A stretch of DNA of 36,255 nt from contig JAAZZR010000007.1 in the NCBI GenBank assembly GCA_014237605.1, positions 1 through 36,255 on the forward strand, written 5' to 3'. This document shows positions 1-7,550 of this stretch, piece by piece. This DNA is from Nitrosomonadaceae bacterium (GTDB taxonomy: Bacteria; Pseudomonadota; Gammaproteobacteria; Burkholderiales; Nitrosomonadaceae). The notes under the pieces are model-generated. The model was not told the DNA's origin and made no database searches. It saw only the letters and a list, made by a program, of their open reading frames with translations. The position numbers were made by a program, and so were the translations under genes. How positions within the stretch are numbered: the first letter of the stretch is position 1; each line of letters starts with the position of its first letter.

Positions 1-1
1 C

Positions 2-127
2 CACGTCCAGGCAATTATCATAAAAGATAGTAAAATTTTAGCTGTAGAAGGAAGACAAGGCACAAAAGTAATGCTATCAAAAATTAAAAAAAAAACAGAT
101 GGAATTTTAATTAAATTACGAAAATAG
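2..127 (+). pseudogene. lpxI: Truncated C-terminal part of an LpxI-like protein (5' end outside window)
   Basis: An open frame entering from the left edge encodes about 41 residues and stops at TAG 125-127. The peptide reads like the late part of LpxI (DUF1009, UDP-2,3-diacylglucosamine pyrophosphatase of lipid A synthesis): an IIIKDSKILAVEGRQGT stretch, like the family VVVxDGxVLAVExxEGT segment, then GILIKLRK, like GGxLVKxAKP. In the family this point is followed by roughly 60 more residues, including a DxPxIGxxT segment. Here the stop comes immediately, and nothing similar is seen after it. The frame stays correct across an A10 run (86-95), so slippage there does not explain the stop. I infer a truncated gene or remnant. 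The identification rests on remembered family motifs over a short stretch, and the upstream part cannot be seen. Confidence 0.42.
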
Positions 128-325
128 CTGCAGATTAATACCAATAATAGAAACAATACAAATAAGAAATTAAAGTGCAACATTTAGGGGGCAACATTTA
201 AAAGAGCACAATATTTGCTATTTATTAAAGAGAAATCTAAGTAAGCATTGTTCTATAAAAGATAAATTTAAGGGTAAGGTGCTGTTGTAATACCTTGGTA
301 TAAGTGGATTAGCTTAATAAACTGC

Positions 326-355
326 TTGACTTGGGACGCTCATCTCGGCTAATCT
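326..355 (+). promoter_or_regulatory. Candidate sigma70 promoter for amoCAB
   Basis: TTGACT at 326-331 matches a -35 box in five of six positions. TAATCT at 350-355 is a weak -10 box (three of six) after an 18-bp spacer. The start of transcription would lie near 362, giving a leader of roughly 105 nt. It is the best -35 element in the leader, but the -10 is poor. Beta-AOB amo operons are known to be transcribed from sigma70-type promoters upstream of amoC; assigning it to this exact site is inference. Confidence 0.28.
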
Positions 356-376
356 GCAGGTTGATTGTCGGCTAAT
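345..376 (+). repeat. 9-bp direct repeat TCGGCTAAT in the amoC leader
   Basis: TCGGCTAAT occurs at 345-353 and again at 368-376, 23 bp apart start to start, close to two helical turns. The first copy overlaps the candidate -10 box and the second lies just downstream of the inferred transcription start. Such phasing suits binding of a dimeric regulator to one face of the helix, but no regulator is known to me for this motif. Confidence 0.4.
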
Positions 377-468
377 AAAAATGTCGAGAGCTATTCTCGT
401 CACGAAGGTTTTGAAAGTCGTAGTACATATTTGAGTAGTAAATATTTGAAATGATAGGAGGATAACAA

Positions 469-1287
469 ATGGCAACAACATACGGTTCAACTGGAACAGC
501 AGCCAAAGCATCTTCTGGCTCCTGGGATCAGTCACTTTGGTATGACTCAAGGTGGTATAAATTTGGCATGGGGCTTATGCTATTAGTAGCGTGCTTCTGG
601 ATTTGGTATCAACGGACTTTTGCTTATTCACATGGCATGGATTCGATGGAACCTGAATTTGAAAAGGTCTGGATGGGTCTATGGCGCGTTCACATGACAG
701 TAATGCCTACCTTTGCATTGATTGCTTGGGGCTGGATCTGGAAGACAAGGGATACCAAAGAACAATTGGATAACCTAGATCCAAAACTAGAAATCAAACG
801 TTATTTCTATTGGATGATGTGGTTGGGCGTTTACCTATTCGGTGTGTATTGGGGCGGTAGCTTCTTCACCGAGCAAGATGCTTCATGGCATCAGGTAATC
901 ATACGCGATACTAGTTTCACACCTAGTCATGTCGTAGTATTTTATGGTTCTTTCCCAATGTACATTGTTTGCGGAATCTCTAGCTATCTTTACGCTATAA
1001 CCCGTTTGCCACAGTACAGCAGAGGCACATCGTTTCCATTAGTATTTGCGATTGCCGGTCCACTGATGATTCTGCCAAACGTTGGTCTTAACGAATGGGG
1101 ACATGCTTTCTGGTTCATGGAAGAACTATTCAGTGCACCATTGCATTGGGGATTTGTAATTCTGGGTTGGTCTGGTCTGTTCGCAGGCGGGGTTGCAGCA
1201 CAGATAATTACTCGTTATTCCAATCTGACTGATGTGATCTGGAACAATTCTGATCCTATCATTCTGAATAACAGGATCAAACCCTAA
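469..1287 (+). CDS. amoC: Ammonia monooxygenase subunit C
   Basis: This is the membrane subunit of the copper enzyme that oxidizes ammonia to hydroxylamine. The 272-residue length and sequence are typical of Nitrosomonas AmoC. The copper ligands known from PmoC are present: D137, H141 and H154 (in EQDASWH and FTPSH) for the CuC site, and N208, H212 and H226 (NEWGH through PLHWGF) for the CuD site. Several hydrophobic helices span the protein, starting near residue 32. ATG 469 has a strong AGGAGG at 456-461, seven bases upstream. It is first in the amoCAB operon. The N-terminal 20 residues (Gly/Ser/Ala-rich) are the least conserved part, as is usual for this family. Nothing suggests damage. 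Confidence 0.98.
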   Translation: MATTYGSTGTAAKASSGSWDQSLWYDSRWYKFGMGLMLLVACFWIWYQRTFAYSHGMDSMEPEFEKVWMGLWRVHMTVMPTFALIAWGWIWKTRDTKEQLDNLDPKLEIKRYFYWMMWLGVYLFGVYWGGSFFTEQDASWHQVIIRDTSFTPSHVVVFYGSFPMYIVCGISSYLYAITRLPQYSRGTSFPLVFAIAGPLMILPNVGLNEWGHAFWFMEELFSAPLHWGFVILGWSGLFAGGVAAQIITRYSNLTDVIWNNSDPIILNNRIKP

Positions 1288-1328
1288 CAACTGGTTCTGA
1301 TCTTTAACTATATCCTTCTATCACACCC

Positions 1329-1352
1329 CCCTGCTCTCATTAGAGAGCAGGG
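1329..1352 (+). promoter_or_regulatory. Stable hairpin between amoC and amoA
   Basis: CCCTGCTCTC and GAGAGCAGGG form a perfect 10-bp stem around an ATTA tetraloop. No T-run follows, so it does not look like an intrinsic terminator. Processing or stability hairpins in the amoC-amoA spacer have been proposed for Nitrosomonas and Nitrosospira, where separate amoC and amoAB messages are seen. I infer a mRNA-processing or 3'-end-protecting element that uncouples AmoC and AmoAB dosage. Confidence 0.7.
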
Positions 1353-1440
1353 TCAGGTGACCAGCAAGTAAATAGTTAAGAGAAGAGACAGTTTATTATT
1401 TTTATGTTTAAGAACATACGACGTACCTGAAGGGGGAAAA

Positions 1441-2271
1441 ATGGCAATATTTCAAACAGAAAAAATTATAAAGCTGGCAAAAATGCCACCGGAAGCGGTG
1501 AGCATGTCCAGGCATATAGATCTGATTTACTTTCCGATCTTATGCATACTTTTAGTGGGTACATACCACATGCATTTCATGCTACTTGCAGGCGATTGGG
1601 ATTTCTGGCTTGACTGGAAAGATCGTCAATGGTGGCCGGTTGTTACTCCTATTGTAGGAATAACCTATTGTTCAACTATCATGTATTACCTCTGGGTAAA
1701 TTACCGCCAGCCATTCGGCGCAACACTTTGTGTTGTTTGCTTGCTTGTTGGTGAATGGTTAACTCGCTACTGGGGTTTCTACTGGTGGTCACACTATCCG
1801 ATCAACTTTGTATTGCCATCCACAATGATTCCTGGTGCGCTGATCATGGACACATGTCTATTGTTGACTCGTAACTGGATGATTACAGCACTATTTGGTG
1901 GCGGAGCATTTGGGCTATTGTTCTATCCAGGTAACTGGCCGATCTTTGGACCAACTCACCTTCCGTTAGTAGTTGAAGGTGTATTGCTATCATTAGCTGA
2001 TTACACTGGTTTCCTTTATGTTCGTACTGGTACACCTGAGTATGTTCGTTTAATCGAGCAAGGATCACTACGTACCTTCGGTGGTCATACTACGGTAATT
2101 GCTGCGTTCTTCTCAGCATTTGTATCAATGCTAATGTTCGTTGTCTGGTGGTACCTAGGAAGGTTCTATTGCACATCGTTCTATTACGTTAAAGGTAAAA
2201 GAGGTCGCATCTCAGAAAAAGAAGATGTTACTGCTTTTGGTGAAGAAGGATTTCCGGAGACTATAAAATAA
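1441..2271 (+). CDS. amoA: Ammonia monooxygenase subunit A (acetylene-binding)
   Basis: AmoA is the integral membrane subunit labelled by acetylene and the standard marker gene for ammonia oxidizers. At 276 residues it has the beta-AOB length. Segments such as [49 protein letters not shown] and [11 protein letters not shown] are diagnostic and intact. The first ~20 residues ([20 protein letters not shown]) differ from N. europaea only in the poorly conserved head. ATG 1441 follows AGGGGGAA. The stop overlaps the amoB start as TAATG, implying translational coupling. The 153-bp spacer from amoC contains the hairpin and may hold an additional weak promoter, which I could not fix. Confidence 0.98.
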   Translation: MAIFQTEKIIKLAKMPPEAVSMSRHIDLIYFPILCILLVGTYHMHFMLLAGDWDFWLDWKDRQWWPVVTPIVGITYCSTIMYYLWVNYRQPFGATLCVVCLLVGEWLTRYWGFYWWSHYPINFVLPSTMIPGALIMDTCLLLTRNWMITALFGGGAFGLLFYPGNWPIFGPTHLPLVVEGVLLSLADYTGFLYVRTGTPEYVRLIEQGSLRTFGGHTTVIAAFFSAFVSMLMFVVWWYLGRFYCTSFYYVKGKRGRISEKEDVTAFGEEGFPETIK

Positions 2272-3536
2272 TGAAAACTAATAAATTATTTAAAGGATTC
2301 GTCCTTGGACTCGCCGGAATGGCGACACTAGCTATCGCTCTAGTCACTGATGTGGCTCCTGTAGCTGCTCATGGTGAACGTTCACAGGAACCATTCCTGC
2401 GTATGCGTACCATTCAGTGGTATGACGTAGAGTGGGGTGAAGAATCGAAGGGTGGCAAAGCAACTAAAGTCAACGAAGTGGCTATTATGCAGGGTAAGTT
2501 TCACCTAGCAGAAGATTGGCCGGCTGCAGTTGGTAAACCACACCGTGCTTTCTTCAACATAGGTAGCCCAAGTCCAGTATTTGTTCGTTTAAGCGTAACG
2601 CTAAACGGTGAACCAGCATTTATTGCAGGGCCACTGGAAATTGGTCGGGATTATAAGTTTGTAGCTCGACTGAAAGCGCGTATTCCAGGACGTCACCATA
2701 TACATGCTATGGTAAACGTTAAGGATGCTGGACCAATTGCTGGACCAGGTTCTTGGATGAGCATCTCAGGCGACTGGGCTGACTTTAAGAACCCGATCAA
2801 GTTGTTGACAGGGGATACCATTGATTCAGAAACCTTCAATCATGCCAATGGTGTGATTTGGCATTCTATATGGATGTTCCTCGGGTGTACTTGGATTGGT
2901 ATATTTGTTGCTCGTCCGATGTTCCTACCACGTAGTCGTGTACTATTGGCATACGGGGATGAGGATATGATTGATCCAGTAGATACCAAACTTGGTTGGG
3001 CCTTCATGATCCTTACTTTCGGACTTGTTTGGTTTGGTTATAGTTCTACGGAAAGCAAGCATCCGTATACTGTTCCACTTCAAGCGGGTGAAACAAAGAT
3101 CGCGCCTCTTCCAGTGAAACCTAATCCAGTCTCGATTAGAGTGACGAACGCGAACTATGATGTACCAGGACGTGCTCTTCGAGTAACCATGATGGTCACC
3201 AATAGTGGAGATGAAGCCGTAAGAATCGGTGAATTTACCACAGCAGGTGTAAGGTTCATTAATAAGGTAGGCCTGAAGCATCTCGATAGATACTATCCGA
3301 GAGAACTCGTGGCAACCGGACTATCATTGGCAAACACTACGCCAATTGAACCTGGTGAAACTCGTGAAGTAAAAATGGAAGCTAAGGATGCACTATGGGA
3401 AGTACAACGTCTGATGGCACTTATGGGTGATCCTGAAAGTCGTTTTGGTGGTTTGCTAATGACCTGGACTGACGCAGGTGATCGCAACATCAACAGCATA
3501 CATGGTCCTGTGATTCCGGTCTTTACCAAGCTATAA
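2271..3536 (+). CDS. amoB: Ammonia monooxygenase subunit B (periplasmic copper domains)
   Basis: AmoB carries the periplasmic cupredoxin-like domains of the enzyme. A signal peptide covers residues 1-33, with cleavage predicted to leave H34 (AA|HGERSQ) at the N-terminus, the equivalent of PmoB His33. H143 and H145 in [10 protein letters not shown] complete the CuB site. Two transmembrane segments lie around residues 190-215 and 238-260, separating the N-terminal domain from a C-terminal cupredoxin-like domain (about 270-421). The length of 421 is normal. The start codon overlaps the amoA stop by one base. A strong terminator lies 18 bases after the stop, so amoCAB forms a closed transcription unit. 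Confidence 0.98.
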   Translation: MKTNKLFKGFVLGLAGMATLAIALVTDVAPVAAHGERSQEPFLRMRTIQWYDVEWGEESKGGKATKVNEVAIMQGKFHLAEDWPAAVGKPHRAFFNIGSPSPVFVRLSVTLNGEPAFIAGPLEIGRDYKFVARLKARIPGRHHIHAMVNVKDAGPIAGPGSWMSISGDWADFKNPIKLLTGDTIDSETFNHANGVIWHSIWMFLGCTWIGIFVARPMFLPRSRVLLAYGDEDMIDPVDTKLGWAFMILTFGLVWFGYSSTESKHPYTVPLQAGETKIAPLPVKPNPVSIRVTNANYDVPGRALRVTMMVTNSGDEAVRIGEFTTAGVRFINKVGLKHLDRYYPRELVATGLSLANTTPIEPGETREVKMEAKDALWEVQRLMALMGDPESRFGGLLMTWTDAGDRNINSIHGPVIPVFTKL

Positions 3537-3554
3537 GGTAAGACAGGCAAGACG

Positions 3555-3602
3555 CCGATCCGCTCCCCCGTCATATGACGGGATAGTGGATCGGTTTTTT
3601 TT
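3555..3602 (+). terminator. Rho-independent terminator after amoB
   Basis: CCGATCC (3555-3561) pairs with GGATCGG (3588-3594). The inner part is extended by GCT/AGT and by a second perfect arm CCCGTCAT/ATGACGGG (3567-3582). Eight T residues (3595-3602) follow directly. It is the strongest terminator in the window and separates amoCAB from amoE-amoD-copCD. Confidence 0.93.
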
Positions 3603-3680
3603 AATGAACAAAATATTAATTATATAAAATAATAATTAAAAAGAATTAATAAGATTATTAGTGCAATAATACAAAGCAAA

Positions 3681-3694
3681 ACAACGATCGTTGT
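3681..3694. promoter_or_regulatory. 14-bp perfect palindrome upstream of amoE
   Basis: ACAACGATCGTTGT is a perfect dyad located 10 bases before the amoE Shine-Dalgarno, downstream of a very AT-rich stretch (3603-3680) suited to a promoter. By position it could be an operator. A 14-bp palindrome is expected a couple of times by chance in a window this size, so the case rests on location alone. Confidence 0.3.
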
Positions 3695-3717
3695 AATATC
3701 AAACAGGAGATTCGTCC

Positions 3718-4296
3718 GTGATAAAGCAAGTAATACGGGCAAGTGCAACAGCTTTTATTTTTATAATGGCACTACACGCAGGTGTAGCGGGCGCCCATGG
3801 AAACGTGGCGATGGAGCAAGACAGCTGCATGCGTCGAGCAGGTGGTGGCAGCATGCTACATTTGAGTGTTTATCAGCCTGAAATTGAGCCTAGCGCACAT
3901 TATTGTACGGAAATTCCTAACGTAGGCGAAACATATCTAGTAATAGATCTTGTTGATCAAGCTTTGCGCGATATGCCAGTAGGAATGGAAATAGTAAAGG
4001 GAAGTGGTGGTGCGGATAGCGAAATAATCAAAGCCATCAAGCCCATTTATCATCCAAGTGGATCACTAAGTCAAAAAGTATATCTTGAGCAAGGAGAATA
4101 TACAGTAACTTTAAAAGGCGAAGCAGTTCCGCCTGTTGAATATACCTACCCATTACGGGTACAAATGATAAATTATTCAGCGTTATTTCAAAAAGCAATA
4201 GGACCTACAATTGCTTTTCTAGCAATAATGTTTATTGGCTATAAAATAATAAAAACAAAAAAAGTGCAGAAATGGCTGGCATCTAGATATTCTTAG
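3718..4296 (+). CDS. amoE: AmoE (orf4), membrane-anchored periplasmic protein of the amo cluster
   Basis: This is the orf4 gene found between amoB and amoD/orf5 in beta-AOB; the family is related to AmoD/PmoD and thought to assist copper delivery or enzyme assembly. A signal peptide (1-26, ending VAGA) precedes H27. The periplasmic part holds C37 and C63 in blocks shared with AmoD: MLHL, YQP, a C-x-E-I-P block, and ALRDMP. A single C-terminal transmembrane helix (about 160-176) is followed by a Lys-rich tail. The GTG start at 3718 has AGGAG at 3705-3709. It is 192 residues long, the same as the next gene, so the two are tandem paralogues. The molecular role is not proven. Confidence 0.88.
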   Translation: MIKQVIRASATAFIFIMALHAGVAGAHGNVAMEQDSCMRRAGGGSMLHLSVYQPEIEPSAHYCTEIPNVGETYLVIDLVDQALRDMPVGMEIVKGSGGADSEIIKAIKPIYHPSGSLSQKVYLEQGEYTVTLKGEAVPPVEYTYPLRVQMINYSALFQKAIGPTIAFLAIMFIGYKIIKTKKVQKWLASRYS

Positions 4297-4383
4297 AACT
4301 TAATACAATAAATAGACCGAAGTATCAAAATCTAGTTAGTTAAATAGAATTAGCGTAAATTTGCAATCTTATAAAAGGATTTA

Positions 4384-4962
4384 ATGATGGTTTTAAAATA
4401 TATACGGCCTGCTTTACTCTCCCTGGCACTAACAGTGGGGCTTTCATTCACAGCTCAAGTACAAGCTCATGGCGGATTATCTCTTGCTGATGACATGTGT
4501 AAACTCACAGTTGGTCCATATATGATGCATTTTACTGGCTATCAGCCAAATAGCTCAAAAGAAAAAGAGTTTTGTGAAGACATCCCTGTTACAGGTCGGA
4601 CAGTGGTAGCGCTCGATTATATAGAAGATGCATTAAGACCATTACCTACAGAAGTACGGGTAATTAGAGATACTGGATCTGAAGATGACATAGAAAGCAT
4701 CACAATTCTACATATGCCAGCAAAAGTCTACTCAAATGGATCAATAAATTTTGAGCATAATTTTAAAGAGGCAGGGAAATTTGTTGGTCTAGTAACAGTC
4801 GGTAAGGATGGTGAACATGTCTCACGTTTCCCGTTCTCAGTAGGAGAGGGCACAAGTAGTATGCCATCTGGTTTGGTTATGGCTATGGTAGCAGCGCTAA
4901 GTCTAGGTGGATTTTTCTTATTTAGGGTCGGAAAAAAATCTAAGGGTAGCAGTACCGCATAA
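4384..4962 (+). CDS. amoD: AmoD (orf5), membrane-anchored periplasmic protein of the amo cluster
   Basis: AmoD/PmoD-family protein, exclusive to organisms with copper membrane monooxygenases and linked to their maturation. A signal peptide (1-28, ending VQA) leaves H29 at the predicted mature N-terminus. Family blocks are visible: LADDMC, MMHFTGYQP, FCEDIPVTGRT, ALRPLP. A C-terminal transmembrane helix (about 160-178) precedes a short basic tail. Two consecutive ATGs (4384 and 4387) follow AAGGA at 4375-4379; the second gives better spacing (seven bases), so the protein may be one residue shorter. The 87-bp gap from amoE shows no terminator, so the two are probably cotranscribed. Paralogous to AmoE, with the Cys and YQP blocks aligned. 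Confidence 0.92.
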   Translation: MMVLKYIRPALLSLALTVGLSFTAQVQAHGGLSLADDMCKLTVGPYMMHFTGYQPNSSKEKEFCEDIPVTGRTVVALDYIEDALRPLPTEVRVIRDTGSEDDIESITILHMPAKVYSNGSINFEHNFKEAGKFVGLVTVGKDGEHVSRFPFSVGEGTSSMPSGLVMAMVAALSLGGFFLFRVGKKSKGSSTA

Positions 4963-5075
4963 TAGAGCAGTATTTGCTACTTTAAATAAACGAACCATAT
5001 AAGAAAAAAGCTGTCAAAAGTATATAAACTAACAGTTTAAAGCTTAGTAAATGTAGTTCTGCAATAGAGGCCAAT

Positions 5076-5480
5076 ATGGTATCAGTAAAATTAACAGTAT
5101 TTTTACGTGTAATGATAGGCGCTGCTTTAGTTACATTAATGTGGGCACAAACTTCGTCAGTAATGGCGCATGCGCAGTTAATTAAAGCAGAGCCAGCACG
5201 CAGAGCAGCCTTAAATAAAGCCCCTGCTCAAATAAGGCTATGGTTTAATGAAGAAATTGAGGGTGCATATACTACACTGACAGTTTCTGGTGCCAATAAA
5301 AAATTGGTTACAAATGAGAAGCCAAAAGTAGTGGCAGATGATCACAAATCAATTATTCTTCCATTGCCTAAGACCAAGCCGGGGAAGTATAAGGTTAAGT
5401 TCAGGGTGCTATCAGTAGATGGTCACGTTGTTGATTCTACTTTCAACTACACGGTAAAGAGTAAAGTAGAAGACAAATGA
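5076..5480 (+). CDS. copC: CopC, periplasmic copper-binding protein
   Basis: CopC is a small cupredoxin-like periplasmic protein that binds Cu(II) and works with CopD. The 134-residue product has a signal peptide ending VMA, leaving H32 (HAQLIKAEPA) as mature residue 1. This is the N-terminal copper ligand of the family. The partner ligands are in VDGHVVD (D115, H117). The RLWFNEEIEG block is typical. The stop overlaps copD by ATGA. A 15-bp inverted repeat (5025-5039, six-base arms) sits about 40 bases upstream of the start and could be an operator, weakly supported. Confidence 0.95.
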   Translation: MVSVKLTVFLRVMIGAALVTLMWAQTSSVMAHAQLIKAEPARRAALNKAPAQIRLWFNEEIEGAYTTLTVSGANKKLVTNEKPKVVADDHKSIILPLPKTKPGKYKVKFRVLSVDGHVVDSTFNYTVKSKVEDK

Positions 5481-7504
5481 TCGAGATCATCGCTGCAATT
5501 GTCCGCTGGATCCAGTTAGCGGCTAACATGGTCTTGATAGGCAGCAGTATCTTTCTTGCAATATCAGTCTATAACAGAGTTGTTATTTCAAGCCCATGGG
5601 TTGGCCGTCTAGAGCGGCTTCTTCCATGGATAGCAGGAATTCTTGTATTAGGGCTATTAGCACTACTTGCAATTTCATCAGCCCTGGCAACAGGAGTTAC
5701 TGAGCATGCATGGCAACCAAGCGCTTGGTATGCCTTCCTTACAAAAACGCGTACTGGACATGTTTGGATGTGGCGTGAGGGTTTTGCAATTCTAGCATTA
5801 GGGGTGGCATTCCTTATTCGGAACGCATCTTTAAACAGAACCCAATGGCGCTACGTGCTATGTGCAACATTAGCTATCATAACCTTATCAGTGGGTTCAC
5901 TTGCAAGTCATGCAGCAGCAGAGGAGATGTCAGTTACATCAATCCTTCCGTATACCCTTCATATAGTTCTGGCAGGAGTATGGTTCGGGGCCTTACCTGC
6001 TTTTCTGTTAATTTTATTTACCAAGAAGGAAGGGCAATCAGGCCAAGAAGTTGATCAATTTGGCATACAAACCCTAAAACGATTTTCGATTATAGCAATG
6101 CCAGTAATGCTGGGCATAATTGCAACTGGTGTGATTGTTGCAGATCGTGCAGTAGATACATTATACGGGGCTTTGGTCGCGACTGACTATGGTTGGCTTC
6201 TTCTTACTAAAGTTAGTCTACTTATATTGGTATTGATAATTGCTTCACGCGCACGTTCTGTTTGGCTCCCAGCGCTTAGTCAAGGCCAAGCCTTGGCGGT
6301 GATCGGCGTACAAAACTTGAGAAAATGGGTTCGTATTGAGTTTATGATTGCTGGAATAATAGTATTGCTGGCAACTATATTAGCAAATACCATTCCGGCA
6401 AAACATTCCCTCATAGAGGAGTGGCCTTATTCATTTCGTTTTTCTATCAATGCAACCTGGGAAGATCCGTCTGTACAAACACAAGTTATGTTAGGAGTTT
6501 CCTTGTTACTGCTGGCAGGGGGGATAATTATATTTGGCAGGATTAAGAAATGGGCATTACTTCGAAGTATAGGGGCATCAGGGGTGGTTGTAGTAAGTGC
6601 ATTTGCTGTAATGTTGCCACCATTAGCTGTTCAGGCATATCCTGAAACATATCGTAATACTCCAGTTCCATTTGATTCCATTTCAATTACTAACGGTTCG
6701 GGCTATTTTGCAGAGAATTGTGTAACCTGCCATGGGCCTCAGGGCAAAGGTAATGGTGTTCTAGCGAAAAGCTTTACTAAGCCCCCCGCAGATTTACTAA
6801 CAGAACCTCACACGGAATTACATACAGCGGGAGATTTCTTTAATTGGCTAAGCAAGGGCATACCAGATACAGGTATGCCTGGGTTTGAAGATAAGCTTGA
6901 TGAAGAAGGTCGATGGGATGTAGTAAACTATATCCATGCTATGTCTCGTGGTTATCAGGCGCGTCTCATGGGCCCTAAAGTCATTCCTGATGAGCCTTCT
7001 AGTGGCCCCCCTAATTTTTCTTATACCGCACATGATGAATCACACGGAATACTTCAAGACTTTAGGTACAAGAAATCTGTTTTATTGGTTTTGTTTTCTT
7101 GGCCAGAGTCACGTGAACGGCTTGGTCAGCTGAAATTGGACTACGATAAGCTAGGAGAAGGTAATGCAGAGGTACTTGCTGTTCCTATGCATGACCTTGA
7201 TGCAAAAAGTTTGGCAGAAATTACAGCAGAAGTACCTTTTCCAGTTGTAATACAAGGCGCAAAGGAAATTACACAAAGTTATATTCTATATCGCAGGACG
7301 CTAGGGCGGCCTGATCTTCTAGGAGAGGGAGCCATCCCTAACCATTTAGAATTTTTGGTAGATCGTTTTGGATATTTACGAGCGCGTTGGATTCCTGTGG
7401 CCGACGGAGATGGTTGGTCAAATATGAGCTTCTTAATGAAGCAAGTTGCACAATTAAAGCAAGAAAAAGAAATTCTGCCACCACCAGACGATATGGTGCA
7501 TTAA
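5477..7504 (+). CDS. copD: CopD copper-transport membrane protein fused to cytochrome c and thioredoxin-like domains
   Basis: Residues 1-~395 are a polytopic CopD copper-resistance/import domain with about nine hydrophobic helices and conserved blocks such as SLASHAAAE and LPYTLHIVLAGVWFGALP. CVTCH at 415-419 is a c-type haem site, and M467 in DTGMPGF is a plausible axial ligand. This cytochrome c domain covers about 400-490. Residues ~525-662 resemble a thioredoxin/peroxiredoxin fold (KKSVLLVLFSWPESR; FLVDRFGYLRARWIP), but the place where CxxC would lie reads W542-P-E-S545, without cysteine. At 675 residues it is over twice a plain CopD. The start overlaps copC by four bases. I infer inner-membrane copper uptake coupled to a periplasmic redox module. 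Confidence 0.9.
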   Translation: MIEIIAAIVRWIQLAANMVLIGSSIFLAISVYNRVVISSPWVGRLERLLPWIAGILVLGLLALLAISSALATGVTEHAWQPSAWYAFLTKTRTGHVWMWREGFAILALGVAFLIRNASLNRTQWRYVLCATLAIITLSVGSLASHAAAEEMSVTSILPYTLHIVLAGVWFGALPAFLLILFTKKEGQSGQEVDQFGIQTLKRFSIIAMPVMLGIIATGVIVADRAVDTLYGALVATDYGWLLLTKVSLLILVLIIASRARSVWLPALSQGQALAVIGVQNLRKWVRIEFMIAGIIVLLATILANTIPAKHSLIEEWPYSFRFSINATWEDPSVQTQVMLGVSLLLLAGGIIIFGRIKKWALLRSIGASGVVVVSAFAVMLPPLAVQAYPETYRNTPVPFDSISITNGSGYFAENCVTCHGPQGKGNGVLAKSFTKPPADLLTEPHTELHTAGDFFNWLSKGIPDTGMPGFEDKLDEEGRWDVVNYIHAMSRGYQARLMGPKVIPDEPSSGPPNFSYTAHDESHGILQDFRYKKSVLLVLFSWPESRERLGQLKLDYDKLGEGNAEVLAVPMHDLDAKSLAEITAEVPFPVVIQGAKEITQSYILYRRTLGRPDLLGEGAIPNHLEFLVDRFGYLRARWIPVADGDGWSNMSFLMKQVAQLKQEKEILPPPDDMVH

Positions 7505-7550
7505 GTATACGTGCAGACTTATATTCGATTCAATTGTTTAGGAGAAAAGA

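Larger units (their letters stand above)
128..468 (+). other. Gene-free leader region upstream of amoC
   Basis: No credible gene is visible in these 341 bases. The left two thirds are very AT-rich. The right part (about 320-400) is more balanced and holds a TTGACT hexamer, a 9-bp direct repeat and a small 5-bp-stem inverted repeat (CGAGA 385-389 / TCTCG 395-399). An open frame on the minus strand overlaps the start of amoC, but it looks like neither a known protein nor a gene with a ribosome-binding site. I infer that this is the promoter and 5' leader of the amo operon. Confidence 0.6.

Noticed and set aside
314..550. 78-codon open frame on the minus strand across the amoC leader and start
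   Set aside because: It overlaps the strongly supported amoC start and promoter zone, has no ribosome-binding site and its product resembles nothing known to me.
5025..5039. TAAACT-AAC-AGTTTA inverted repeat before copC
   Set aside because: Six-base AT-rich arms are common by chance; kept only as a remark in the copC entry.
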